Shown here in pieces: positions 16,671-25,012 of a DNA stretch of 64,000 nucleotides (the first letter of the stretch is position 1; each line of letters starts with the position of its first letter). A model generated the notes under the pieces. That model was given only the letters and a program-made list of their open reading frames with translations, ran no database searches and was not told the DNA's origin. The DNA lies in the NCBI GenBank assembly GCA_023386955.1, contig JAEWIS010000044.1, forward strand, positions 372,001-436,000. The letters are read 5' to 3'. The stretch comes from Bacillota bacterium. GTDB taxonomy: Bacteria; Bacillota; Bacilli; Paenibacillales; NBRC-103111. The translations under genes were made by a program, and so were the position numbers.

Positions 16671-17951
16671 TTACCTATGAATAAGCTGCTCCCGCCGGGG
16701 ACCGACGGACACCATGGATATGGGGATACCTGTAGCCTTTTCCACGAAATCAACGTATCGCTTGGCTTCCTCAGGCAGATCTGCGTACTCTTTCACAGTG
16801 GAAATGTCGCATTTCCAGCCGGGGAGGTTCTGTAGAATAGGCTCTGCGCCTGCCAGCCGCGCCGTTGCGGGGAATTGTTCTGTGATCTCTCCGGTTGCCA
16901 GCTTGTAGGCGGTGCAGACGGGGATTTCGTCCAGATATCCGAGCACATCCAGGTTGGTCAGCGCGGTTTGGGTAGCGCCCTGGATCATGCAGCCGTACCG
17001 GGTGGCAACTGCGTCGAACCAGCCCATACGCCGCGGGCGTCCGGTGGTGGCGCCGTATTCCCCGGCATCTCCGCCCCGGCGGCGCAGCTCATCTCCTTCG
17101 CCGCCAAGCAGTTCGCCGACGAAGGGACCAGCACCCACACAACTGGAATAGGCCTTGATGACGGCGGTGACGCTGCTGATGGCATAAGGGGGCAAACCAG
17201 CGCCCACCGGGGCATAACCGGCAAGAGTGGACGAGGAGGTGGAAAAGGGATAAATCCCGTGATCCGGGTCCCGCAATGCGCCCAGCTGTCCCTCCAGAAG
17301 AATATTTGCGCCGCCGGACCAGGCCTTGCGCAGCAGCTCCGTCGTATCGCAGAGATAAGGAGCGAGCCAGCGCCCCTGCTCTGCCAGTGCCTCCGCCCAG
17401 GCGGCCGGATCAATGGGCTGTTGGCCATATAAATGGGCCAGCAGTACGTTTTTTTGGTCCAGCAGCTGCTGGAGCCGGCCTTGGAGTGCGCGGCCGTCAG
17501 CCAGCTCCGCCGCCTGAATGCCCAGCTTCAAATATTTATCCGCATAGAAAGGGGCGATTCCTCTGCGGGTGGAGCCGAAGTTCTTACTGCCCAACCGCTC
17601 TTCCTCCAACCCATCCAACAGGCGGTGGACAGGCAGCACAATTTGAGCCCGGTCGGAAATATGGAGCTTCGGTGCCGGTACACCACGTTCTGCCAGCATC
17701 TGAAGCTCCGCCTGCAGCACCTCCACGTCAAGGGCCACCCCCGGCCCGATCACATTGCCCACAGCCGGATGAAATACCCCCGACGGCAAAAGATGCAGGG
17801 CAAACTTCCCGTAGCCGTTGATAACGGTATGACCCGCATTGCTGCCTCCCTGAAACCTGACCACATAATCCGATTCCGCAGCCAAGGCGTCGATGATCTT
17901 CCCTTTCCCCTCATCTCCCCAATTGGCTCCCACTACCGCGGTTACTGCCAT
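16671..17951 (-). CDS. purA: Adenylosuccinate synthetase
   Basis: A 426-residue enzyme that joins IMP and aspartate using GTP, the first step from IMP to AMP. The N-terminal GANWGDEGKGKIIDAL is the P-loop (the commoner form is GTQWGDEGKGK), followed by GGSNAGHTV with the catalytic His. The IMP-site SSTLAGYAPVGAG region and a C-terminal DLPEEAKRYVDFVE are present. Length is standard. Start follows AAAGGAGGCGCATCGGA. The lone position next to a divergent LysR gene, and the altered P-loop residue, hint at a second purA copy in the genome; that cannot be checked here. Confidence 0.92.
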   Translation of the reverse strand: MAVTAVVGANWGDEGKGKIIDALAAESDYVVRFQGGSNAGHTVINGYGKFALHLLPSGVFHPAVGNVIGPGVALDVEVLQAELQMLAERGVPAPKLHISDRAQIVLPVHRLLDGLEEERLGSKNFGSTRRGIAPFYADKYLKLGIQAAELADGRALQGRLQQLLDQKNVLLAHLYGQQPIDPAAWAEALAEQGRWLAPYLCDTTELLRKAWSGGANILLEGQLGALRDPDHGIYPFSTSSSTLAGYAPVGAGLPPYAISSVTAVIKAYSSCVGAGPFVGELLGGEGDELRRRGGDAGEYGATTGRPRRMGWFDAVATRYGCMIQGATQTALTNLDVLGYLDEIPVCTAYKLATGEITEQFPATARLAGAEPILQNLPGWKCDISTVKEYADLPEEAKRYVDFVEKATGIPISMVSVGPRREQLIHR

Positions 17952-18082
17952 TCCGATGCGCCTCCTTTAGGATGTGTACGCACACCCAAGATTGTTTTAC
18001 AATGACCTCTTTATTATAATAATGGTGGAGCTATTAGAAAAATGAATATTAATAATACCAGATATAAGGTGAGGTAATAGTT

Positions 18083-18964
18083 GTGGAAATCAATCTGGAA
18101 TGGTACCGGGTATTTTATTGGACGGCCCAAACAGGGAGCTTGTCCAAGGCTGCTGAACGGCTCTACATCACCCAGCCTGCGGTCAGCCAAACCTTGAAGC
18201 AGCTGGAGGCCAAGCTGGGAGGCCAGCTGTTTTTTCGGACGTCCCGGGGAGTGACGCTTACGGCAGAGGGCAATGTGCTCTTTCGCTACCTGGAGCAGGT
18301 CTTCGGACTGATGGATGTTGCGGAAAAGGCGCTGGGGGAGATGCATGGACTAAGCCGGGGGGAAATCAACATCGGCGCCAGTGATACGCTGTGCAAATAT
18401 TACCTGCTGCCGTATCTGGAGCAGTTCCACCGCCAATATCCGGATATCCGCATCCGCGTGACCAACCGGACAACGCCGGAAACCATCCAGCTGCTGAAGG
18501 ACGGGAAAATTGACTTCGGACTGGTCAGTCTGCCCGCAGGGGACAAGCAGGTGGAGATCCGCCAAAGCGCCCTGCTGGAGGAATGTCTTGTAGGCAGTCA
18601 AAAGAGCACCGGGTTGGCCCGTCAGGGTCTTGCCGTGCAGGAACTGGTGAAGCAGCCGCTCCTGATGCTGGAGCCCGGTGCGAATACACGCAGCTGCCTG
18701 GACCGTTTTGCCGCCTCCTGCGGCGTGACATTTGCTCCCGAGTTTGAGCTGGGCAGTGTGGATTTGCTGGTGCAGTTTGCTTTGCGGGGGTTCGGTCTTG
18801 CCTTCGTGCCGCGGATTGCCGTGGCGGAGGAGCTGGCCTCCGGTCGTCTGGTGGAGATTCCCGTGCATCCGGCTTTGCCGGAGCGCCAGATGGGCATTGC
18901 CGCTCTCCGGGGAGTGCCGTTGTCCGCCGCCGCTAAGGCATTTGTTGGGTTGCTGCCGTGGTAA
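18083..18964 (+). CDS. LysR-family transcriptional regulator
   Basis: A 293-residue regulator. Residues 1-60 are the winged HTH (WYRVFYWTAQTGSLSKAAER, then LYITQPAVSQTLKQLEAKLG), followed by the two-lobed periplasmic-binding-like effector domain from about residue 90 (GEINIGASDTLCKYYLLPYL). Start GTG 18083 follows AGGTGAGGTAATAGTT. It is divergent from the purA-like gene, with 131 bp of AT-rich sequence between them, the usual layout for a LysR protein controlling its neighbour. Effector unknown. Confidence 0.93.
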   Translation: MEINLEWYRVFYWTAQTGSLSKAAERLYITQPAVSQTLKQLEAKLGGQLFFRTSRGVTLTAEGNVLFRYLEQVFGLMDVAEKALGEMHGLSRGEINIGASDTLCKYYLLPYLEQFHRQYPDIRIRVTNRTTPETIQLLKDGKIDFGLVSLPAGDKQVEIRQSALLEECLVGSQKSTGLARQGLAVQELVKQPLLMLEPGANTRSCLDRFAASCGVTFAPEFELGSVDLLVQFALRGFGLAFVPRIAVAEELASGRLVEIPVHPALPERQMGIAALRGVPLSAAAKAFVGLLPW

Positions 18965-19029
18965 TCCGGCGGAATTTTATTTTTGCCAAAACCAAATCCA
19001 TTCACGCGCGGATATATAGGTGAGAGGAT

Positions 19030-19566
19030 GTGAGAGGCTTGCACAGCGATGAGCGCGCAAGGGACGTGGAGGCACTGGCCCGGCGCTGGGGCAGCAGGCT
19101 GTATGCGTTTTGCCGGAGGCTTGCCCCGTCCCGGGCAGATGCCGACGATTTGTACCAGCAAACCTTTCTTCGGGTGCTGGATATGCCTGGGCGGGTAGAG
19201 GAGGGCAACAATCCGGCGGGTTTCCTGATGGCAATTGCCGCCAGGCTTTGGCGGGACGAACAGGTCAAGCGGGCCAGGCGGCACCGGATTGCGCCGGTGG
19301 ACCCGGAGCCGGACCGGGTGGAGCAGGCTCCGGATACGGGAAGCACGGAGCAGCTGGTGGAGGACGCCATGCTGCGGCGGGAGGTTCAGGAATCCGTCCG
19401 CAAGCTTCCTGACGTGCTGCGGATACCGGTACTGCTATTTTATATGGGCGGTCTGTCGGTCCGGGAGGTTGCCGATGCTCTGCATCTGCCCCAAGGCACA
19501 GTGAAAACCCGGCTTTATCAAGCTAGGCAGCAATTGAAATCCGAACTGGAGGGATATTCCATATGA
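19030..19566 (+). CDS. ECF-type RNA polymerase sigma factor
   Basis: A 178-residue sigma-70 family protein with region 2 (RLAPSRADADDLYQQTFLRVL, about residues 30-53) and region 4 (LRIPVLLFYMGGLSVREVAD, then LHLPQGTVKTRLYQARQQL, about 133-173). No region 3. Start GTG 19030 follows GGTGAGAGGAT. Its stop overlaps the next gene's start (ATGA), and that gene looks like a membrane anti-sigma factor, so activity is probably controlled by sequestration at the membrane. Target promoters cannot be read from this window. Confidence 0.92.
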   Translation: MRGLHSDERARDVEALARRWGSRLYAFCRRLAPSRADADDLYQQTFLRVLDMPGRVEEGNNPAGFLMAIAARLWRDEQVKRARRHRIAPVDPEPDRVEQAPDTGSTEQLVEDAMLRREVQESVRKLPDVLRIPVLLFYMGGLSVREVADALHLPQGTVKTRLYQARQQLKSELEGYSI

Positions 19567-19889
19567 AGAAGCCGATGACGGATGAGGAGCTGGATTCCCT
19601 GCTGTTTTCCGCTCTGGGAGATGAAGCCATGGAAGTGCCTCCGCCGGTGCAGGCTGCGCTCAATAGGGAGCTGCGGAGGGAAAATCGCCGCTGGCCCTTG
19701 TACTGGTGGGTGCCGGCTCTAGCCGGTACGCTGCAGACGGCTGCTGCGGCAGCGGTTATTCAAGTGTTACTACCTGGTTCGATGGCAGCGTTTTTGGCTG
19801 CGGCGGCCTGCGCTGTATGCTCCTTAAGCGGATGTGTGCTGTGGGGCGTCGCCCGGAAAAGATGGAAAAAGGAGGTAGAGGAATGCTGA
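19563..19889 (+). CDS. Putative membrane anti-sigma factor
   Basis: A 108-residue protein. The N-terminal 42 residues are soluble and acidic (MTDEELDSLLFSALGDEAME) and two hydrophobic helices follow (about 45-70 and 73-95). No zinc-binding HxxxCxxC is present, so it is not a ZAS-type anti-sigma. The call rests on translational coupling with the ECF sigma gene and on the soluble-plus-membrane layout. It overlaps the following gene by 7 bp. Confidence 0.65.
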   Translation: MKKPMTDEELDSLLFSALGDEAMEVPPPVQAALNRELRRENRRWPLYWWVPALAGTLQTAAAAAVIQVLLPGSMAAFLAAAACAVCSLSGCVLWGVARKRWKKEVEEC

Positions 19890-20638
19890 ATATGCCCTTG
19901 TTTATCGGAATGATGGTGGCTGCCTTTCTGTTGTTCGGGGGAGCTATGGCCTGTTTTGGAGTGTGGACGTACCGGGATGCGAAGAGCCGCGGACTGGAAG
20001 CGGGACTGTGGACCATTATTGTATTGCTGATGCCTAACCTGCTGGGTTTTCTATTATACTTCCTGGTGGGACGCAAACACCGGAAAATCTCTTGTCCCGT
20101 TTGCAGCAGCCTCACAGAGCCGGATAAAGCTTATTGCTCCAGCTGCGGGACGCGCTTGGGGGAAACGGTTTTTGTGCCTGCTGAGCGGGGCCGGGGGAGG
20201 GGAATCCTGTTTGCCGGACTTGGTTTGATCGTACTGGGTTTCATGGTGGTTATCGGTATTTTCATCAGCCAGTTCGCAGCTTCTCCAGAAACCTTCACCC
20301 AACGGAATATCGCCATCGGCCAAGCACAAACCTCAATGCCCAACAGGTGGAAGCTGTCCTTCTGGTATTTGGACGGGGAAAAGTCCCGCTCCATCAAGCT
20401 GAAGCCGGAGGGCTCCCGGATAGTGAGGGTCACTGCGCATATTGAGTCGGGAACCGCTGAGGCTGTATTAACTGCCAAGGAAACCGGTGAGGAGAAGCGG
20501 ATCATGCTGAATGATCTCAATGGTCAGGATTCTCCTTATACCTGGGATGTCAGCGATTTCCCCGCAGATGCGAAGCTGACGCTCCGGATTTATGCCGAGA
20601 AGGCTAAGGGCAAATTTGAAATGAAGTGGGAGCAGTAG
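19883..20638 (+). CDS. Membrane protein with PLDc_N-type helices and zinc ribbon
   Basis: A 251-residue protein. Two N-terminal membrane helices resemble the PLDNc region (YRDAKSRGLEAGLWTIIVLL), followed by a zinc ribbon CPVC...CSSC (about residues 72-90), a third membrane helix (about 110-130) and an extracytoplasmic beta-rich domain. ATG 19883 has GGAGGTAGAG before it and overlaps the stop of the anti-sigma gene. Third gene of the sigma operon; perhaps a sensor or effector of the envelope stimulus. No family-level function known to me. Confidence 0.7.
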   Translation: MLNMPLFIGMMVAAFLLFGGAMACFGVWTYRDAKSRGLEAGLWTIIVLLMPNLLGFLLYFLVGRKHRKISCPVCSSLTEPDKAYCSSCGTRLGETVFVPAERGRGRGILFAGLGLIVLGFMVVIGIFISQFAASPETFTQRNIAIGQAQTSMPNRWKLSFWYLDGEKSRSIKLKPEGSRIVRVTAHIESGTAEAVLTAKETGEEKRIMLNDLNGQDSPYTWDVSDFPADAKLTLRIYAEKAKGKFEMKWEQ

Positions 20639-20727
20639 GGGGACTGCTGTCGGGTGCAAGGCGCAAGAATGTGGACGTAAAAAGCTGCAATGCACGCTGC
20701 TAAACCCTCGGGTGTGCCCACTTTGGA

Positions 20728-20920
20728 TTCTAACGGAAGTGAGCGCCGCTATTTGCCCCAAAACGAGGTTCACGAAATTCTAACGGAAGCAGGAGCCCTT
20801 ATTATAGCGAAAAGGGGCTTCTGGTAGGCCTTTCTGCGAAAGTAGCGTCTGTGGACGCCGTTAGAATTTCCGAAGGAGCATTTTTTCGGAAATAGCATCT
20901 CTGAGGTCCGTTAGAACTTC
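20728..20920. repeat. Intergenic grid array, TAACGG family, locus 3
   Basis: Two forward units (ATTCTAACGGAAG..., cores at 20731 and 20781) and two reverse units (CCGTTAGAA, cores 20858-20863 and 20908-20913). Spacing is 50 bp in both pairs and 82 bp from second forward start to first reverse end, identical to locus 1. Units extend about 35 bp and include a GCTATTT/GCGAAA tail. The convergent gap between the zinc-ribbon gene and the IMPDH-like gene has no gene. Confidence 0.88.
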
Positions 20921-20950
20921 CCGACGGAGCCGGGATCCCGGCTTCAACAT

Positions 20951-20994
20951 AAAAAGCGGCTTTTGGCAGATATGCATGCCGGATGCCGCTTTTT
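20951..20994. terminator. Bidirectional terminator before the IMPDH-like gene
   Basis: AAAAAGCGGC and GCCGCTTTTT form a perfect 10-bp stem with T-runs on both strands and an inner GGCA/TGCC pair. It suits both converging genes. Confidence 0.8.
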
Positions 20995-21034
20995 GCCTAG
21001 GCCTTCAGTGCGCGGGAGGAGGGAAAGGTTGCAC

Positions 21035-22561
21035 CTACCGTCCCTGCGCCATACCCTGGCTGCTCCGCTCCTTCTGGATGACATCATGGGCCCCGCCTTC
21101 CACGATGGTTGTGGAGGAAACCGTAGTGAGCCGCGCCTTCTGCTGGAGCTCCGGGATGGTCAGGGCACCGCAGTTGCACATGGTGGATTTGATTTTGCTC
21201 ACGGTAATGTCAAGGTTATCCTTCAGCCGTCCGGCATAAGGAATGAAGGAGTCCACCCCCTCCTCAAACTCCAGCTTCCCGGCTTTGGTTTCACTGTGGT
21301 GATCGTAGCGGTGCCAGTTGCGGGCCCGGCTGGAGCCTTCGCCCCAATATTCCTTCACGAAGCTGCCGCCAATGAGCACCTTCCGTCCCGGGCTTTCGTC
21401 GAACCGGGCAAAATACCGGCCCAGCATCACAAAATCCGCACCCATAGCCAAAGCCAGCACAATGTGGTAGTCATGCACAATCCCGCCGTCGGAGCACACG
21501 GGCACATAGATCCCCGTTTTGTCAAGATACTCCTGCCGCGCCGCTGCTACCTCAATAACGGATGTAGCCTGGCCTCTGCCGATGCCCTTTTGCTCCCGGG
21601 TGATGCAGATGGAGCCGCCGCCGATTCCCACCTTAATAAAATCCGCTCCGGCCTCCGCCAGATAAAGAAATCCCTCCCGATCCACCACGTTCCCCGCCCC
21701 TACCTTGACCCGTTCACCGAAGGTAGCTTTCAGATAACGGATGGTTTCCGCCTGCCATTCCGAATAACCGTCGGAGGAATCGATGCAGAATATATCCGCT
21801 CCTGCTTCGATCAGCGCAGGGACCCGCTCCTTGTAATCCCGGGTGTTGATGCCTGCCCCGACGATCAGCTGCTTGTTGCTGTCATGAAGCTCCAGAGGAT
21901 GCTCCTTCAGACTGTCGTGGTCCTTGCGGAATACCAGGTGCAAGAGCCGGTCTTCCTTGTCGATCACGGGCAGGCAATTGAGCTTGTGCTGCCAGATGGT
22001 TTCATTGGCCTCGGCCAGCGACACTCCTTCCATAGCCACCACTAAGGACTGGCGGGGGGTCATAAATCCGGCAATCGGCTCGCTCTCCGACATCTGGTTT
22101 TCCCGGTAGTCCCGGCTGGTGACGATACCCATCAGCTTTCCGTTGGATTGGCCGTTTTCCGTAATGGCAATGGTGGAATGCCCGGTTCTTGCCTTCAGCC
22201 GCAGCACATCTCCCAGGGTATGCTGAGGAGTAAGATTGGAATCGCTGTCCACAAAACCGGCTTTGTACTTCTTTACCTTGCGGATCATGTCGGCCTGCTC
22301 GGCAATAGACTGGGACCCGTAGATAAAGGAAATCCCGCCGCAGCCGGCCAGCGCAATGGCCAGATTATGATCGGACACGGACTGCATAATAGCGGAGGTC
22401 ATGGGCAGATTCATCTGCAGGAAGGGGATTTCCCCTTTGCGGAAGCGGGTTATCGGGGTGCGCAGCTGCACATTGTCGGGAATGCAGGCTTTGGTGGTCA
22501 AATTGGGTATCAGCAGATATTCGCTAAAGGTTCTGGACGGCTGATCATAATAAAAAGCCAT
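21035..22561 (-). CDS. IMP dehydrogenase (IMPDH-like)
   Basis: A 508-residue TIM-barrel enzyme that oxidises IMP to XMP with NAD+, committing to guanine nucleotides. The active-site loop is [20 protein letters not shown] with the catalytic Cys; the commoner loop reads GSICTTR. Two CBS domains are inserted at about residues 110-225. The flap region is [13 protein letters not shown], typical of a divergent IMPDH clade. Start follows AGGAGGTGAAGCT. It lies 92 bp behind a phosphoribosyltransferase gene under a guanine-class riboswitch. Probably a paralogue of the housekeeping guaB. Confidence 0.88.
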   Translation of the reverse strand: MAFYYDQPSRTFSEYLLIPNLTTKACIPDNVQLRTPITRFRKGEIPFLQMNLPMTSAIMQSVSDHNLAIALAGCGGISFIYGSQSIAEQADMIRKVKKYKAGFVDSDSNLTPQHTLGDVLRLKARTGHSTIAITENGQSNGKLMGIVTSRDYRENQMSESEPIAGFMTPRQSLVVAMEGVSLAEANETIWQHKLNCLPVIDKEDRLLHLVFRKDHDSLKEHPLELHDSNKQLIVGAGINTRDYKERVPALIEAGADIFCIDSSDGYSEWQAETIRYLKATFGERVKVGAGNVVDREGFLYLAEAGADFIKVGIGGGSICITREQKGIGRGQATSVIEVAAARQEYLDKTGIYVPVCSDGGIVHDYHIVLALAMGADFVMLGRYFARFDESPGRKVLIGGSFVKEYWGEGSSRARNWHRYDHHSETKAGKLEFEEGVDSFIPYAGRLKDNLDITVSKIKSTMCNCGALTIPELQQKARLTTVSSTTIVEGGAHDVIQKERSSQGMAQGR

Positions 22562-22653
22562 AGCTTCACCTCCTATAAAATGGCCCCAAAAGCACTTGGA
22601 GTCCGCTTCGGAGCATCACATCACTTTTGGGGTTATGGGTTTTGGGGGATTCC

Positions 22654-23214
22654 TTACACATGTCCCAGACAGTGCACTGGAACCCCCAGATCCTGCTCCA
22701 GCTTCAGATAATGGGCACCTTTGGCCAGAATGGCCTGAACACCCACCAGGGTTACTCCCATCAGCTTCAATTGGGCGGCGATACACCGGATGGTGGCGCC
22801 GGAGCTGATGACATCATCCACCAGAAGCACCCGGTCCCCTTCCTTGAAGCCATCGAAGCATATAAAATTTTCATTATAAGCGGTTTCCCGGCGGATACAG
22901 ATTTGGAAATCCTCATACAATTCCGTACTCAGCCGCAAGATATTGACGGGCTTATGCAGCTTGCAGGCGGCCAGCATCCCCCAGGTATGTCCGCCCGGCT
23001 CCGGCGATACGATGTAATCGAAGGCGGGGAAATCTGCCTCTATACCGGCTGCCAGGTAGTCGGTGAGCTCCAGCATCAGCTCCGGCTCCAGATAGGTGCC
23101 CCGCTCCCCGAAGGCATACAGCTTGAACGGATAAACCGTGACGCTGTCCTTATGGATTTGCACTGTTTTGGCGGCGTGTATGGAATGCGATAGTCTTGCG
23201 GGCATTTGACTCAT
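22654..23214 (-). CDS. Purine phosphoribosyltransferase
   Basis: A 186-residue type I phosphoribosyltransferase. The PRPP loop is VLLVDDVISSGATI (about residues 132-145), and an upstream IVSPEPGGHTWG strand fits the pyrophosphate loop of the adenine/xanthine group. It would join a free purine base to PRPP for salvage. ATG 23214 is chosen because AAGGAGTGAGCAGT precedes it; the frame runs into the riboswitch region upstream. First gene of an operon with the IMPDH-like gene, pointing to guanine or xanthine salvage. Confidence 0.88.
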   Translation of the reverse strand: MSQMPARLSHSIHAAKTVQIHKDSVTVYPFKLYAFGERGTYLEPELMLELTDYLAAGIEADFPAFDYIVSPEPGGHTWGMLAACKLHKPVNILRLSTELYEDFQICIRRETAYNENFICFDGFKEGDRVLLVDDVISSGATIRCIAAQLKLMGVTLVGVQAILAKGAHYLKLEQDLGVPVHCLGHV

Positions 23215-23369
23215 ACTGCTCACTCCTTCAAAAAAAGAATAGATGGATGCCAATAAGCCCCGAGGAGCAGGAGGAGGACAACCGGAAGGGGACCGTCTCT
23301 TTTTTGGGAGAAAAAGAACGGGCCTTCTGCCGCCGCAACGGGCAAACAGATTTGTCCGGTTACACTCCT

Positions 23370-23437
23370 CCTGTAGCCTGGGGCAATTTACGGTTGCCTG
23401 TAGAAACGCCCGTTCCACATTAACGGGCTTATACAAG
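23370..23437 (-). promoter_or_regulatory. Purine (guanine-class) riboswitch aptamer
   Basis: On the minus strand the aptamer reads CTTGTATAAG, AATGTGG, GTTTCTAC, ACCGTAAAT, GGCTACAGG, matching the conserved joining segments of purine riboswitches. P1 is CTTGTA/TACAGG, P2 GCCCGTT/AACGGGC, P3 GGCAAC/TTGCCC. The specificity base in the last joining segment is C (CTAC), which selects guanine or hypoxanthine instead of adenine. Downstream, CAGGAGGAG...AACCGGA (overlapping the 3' strand of P1) can pair with TCCGGTTG...CTCCTCCTG, giving a plausible alternative helix for the switch. Confidence 0.9.
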
Positions 23438-23567
23438 AATGGAGACAACTATATGTTAGGTTTCGTCACACAAATTTCTTTTTTAGTATCCTAACATCCT
23501 TGAAAATCAATGTCAATAGATATATGCATGGTACGTTTATTCTCTCAAAAGTGGGCTTAGCTTCGTA

Positions 23568-23610
23568 TTGACAGCAGGATTGGGTCGGTTTATCATTAAT
23601 TTCAATTAAT
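23568..23610 (+). promoter_or_regulatory. Promoter and palindromic operator for the Rieske oxygenase
   Basis: TTGACA at 23568-23573, 17-bp spacer, TATCAT at 23591-23596: a strong sigma A promoter. A perfect palindrome ATTAATT-TC-AATTAAT overlaps its end (23595-23610), the position expected for a repressor site. The regulator is not identified. Confidence 0.72.
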
Positions 23611-23651
23611 ACGTTATATAAACTGACATCTCCTAATCCGAGGACGGAGTG

Positions 23652-24710
23652 ATGAAGATGAGCGTGATGGAGCCTGATGTAAATGCTGTGCTGCCTCTTC
23701 CCCGGGAGTGTACCTTTACTGAGAATGATTGGCGGGTGCTTGCCCGCTATTGGTATCCTGTTGCTATTGCCGACGAGGTGAAGGACGCTCCTGTGGCCAC
23801 CAAGCTGCTGGATGTAAGTTTAGTCGTATACCGCAGCAGCGCCGGCAAGGCTGTGGTGGCCCGGGATCTGTGCTTCCACCGCGGTGCCCCGCTGAGCAAG
23901 GGCTGGATGGAGAACGGAGAAATTGTATGCCCGTACCATGGCTTCAAATATAATTGCGAAGGCGCCTGCACATCGGTGCCTGCACACCCCAACAGCAAAA
24001 TTTCCCCCAGGCTGAAGCTGGCCATGTACCCGGCGGTGGAGCGGTACGGTCTGATCTGGACCTGTTTGGCGGGAGGGGAGGAGCCCCAGCTGCCGGACTT
24101 CCCGGGCTGGGAGGATCCGGATTTTATTCGAATTTTACCCCCAAGCTTCGATATCGCCGGTTCGGCTGGACGCCAAATGGAAGGGTTTCTGGATGTGTCC
24201 CATTTCGCTTATGTGCACACGGAGAGCTTCGGGGACCCCAATAATACCGAGGTGCCGCAGTATAAGGTGAGAAGGGAAGGGACGGAGCTGTTTGCCGATT
24301 ACGTCAGCACTGTCAGCAATTACGGCAAAGGACAGAACATCCCAGTTCCGGAGGGGTTCCTGTGGCTTCGTGCCTTCCGGGTATTTCCGCCCTTCGCCGC
24401 TTCGCTAACGGTCCATTTTCCCCATGAGGGCAAGCTCATGATCCTGAACTGCGCCTCTCCCGTCTCCGCCCGTTATACCCGGCTGTTCTGTCCCATTGCC
24501 CGCAATTTCGATAAGGAGGCGCCGGTGGAGGATGCCATCCGCTTTAACCTCCAGGTATTTTCGGAGGACCGGGAGATGGTGGAGGCCCAGAAGCCGGAGG
24601 ACCTGCCCCTGGATCTGCTGGAGGAGGTCCACATTCCTGCCGACCGCACCTCTATCGCCTATCGCCAGCTGCTGTCCGAGCTGGGGTTGGGCCGCAACTA
24701 TACCTCGTAA
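23652..24710 (+). CDS. Rieske [2Fe-2S] aromatic ring oxygenase, alpha subunit type
   Basis: A 352-residue oxygenase. The Rieske motif CFHRG...CPYHG (about residues 77-99) binds the 2Fe-2S cluster. The mononuclear iron motif is DVSHFAYVH (about 182-190). This single-subunit form resembles vanillate O-demethylase or related demethylases and needs a reductase. No reductase is adjacent, though a flavin/Fe-S oxidoreductase lies 300 bp downstream and could serve. Start is ATG 23652 or 23658; AGGACGGAG precedes both. Substrate unknown. Confidence 0.87.
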   Translation: MKMSVMEPDVNAVLPLPRECTFTENDWRVLARYWYPVAIADEVKDAPVATKLLDVSLVVYRSSAGKAVVARDLCFHRGAPLSKGWMENGEIVCPYHGFKYNCEGACTSVPAHPNSKISPRLKLAMYPAVERYGLIWTCLAGGEEPQLPDFPGWEDPDFIRILPPSFDIAGSAGRQMEGFLDVSHFAYVHTESFGDPNNTEVPQYKVRREGTELFADYVSTVSNYGKGQNIPVPEGFLWLRAFRVFPPFAASLTVHFPHEGKLMILNCASPVSARYTRLFCPIARNFDKEAPVEDAIRFNLQVFSEDREMVEAQKPEDLPLDLLEEVHIPADRTSIAYRQLLSELGLGRNYTS

Positions 24711-24965
24711 GGCAAGAAGCGACTCCTATCCATATATCCGTATGCCGCTTGCAGTTCCGGGCGGCCTTTTTTGTCCGGTTAGATGCTTATGGAGCGGTGC
24801 TGATCCTAAAATGTGGGATGGTTTCTACCGTTCACAAACCACCAGTCCCGCCTATCAACCACAAGCCCTGCCCACCAGCCAATACAGAAGCAAAACCAAT
24901 TTAACACCCAAGATTGTGAAAATTATCACTTTCTTGGAGGTGAAATCGCGGTAATATAAACATAG

Positions 24966-24991
24966 GTTAAAAATACCTAGGTATTAATAAC
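24966..24991. promoter_or_regulatory. 26-bp palindromic operator upstream of the old-yellow-enzyme gene
   Basis: A perfect 14-bp palindrome AATACCTAGGTATT (24972-24985) sits inside a wider imperfect one with arms GTTAAAAATACCT and AGGTATTAATAAC (11 of 13 positions symmetric). It lies 22 bp before the start codon. The PadR-type regulator encoded just downstream of the oxidoreductase is the natural candidate to bind it. The rest of the 300-bp gap after the oxygenase shows no gene. Confidence 0.65.
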
Positions 24992-25012
24992 ATAAATGTG
25001 GAGGAATGGATC

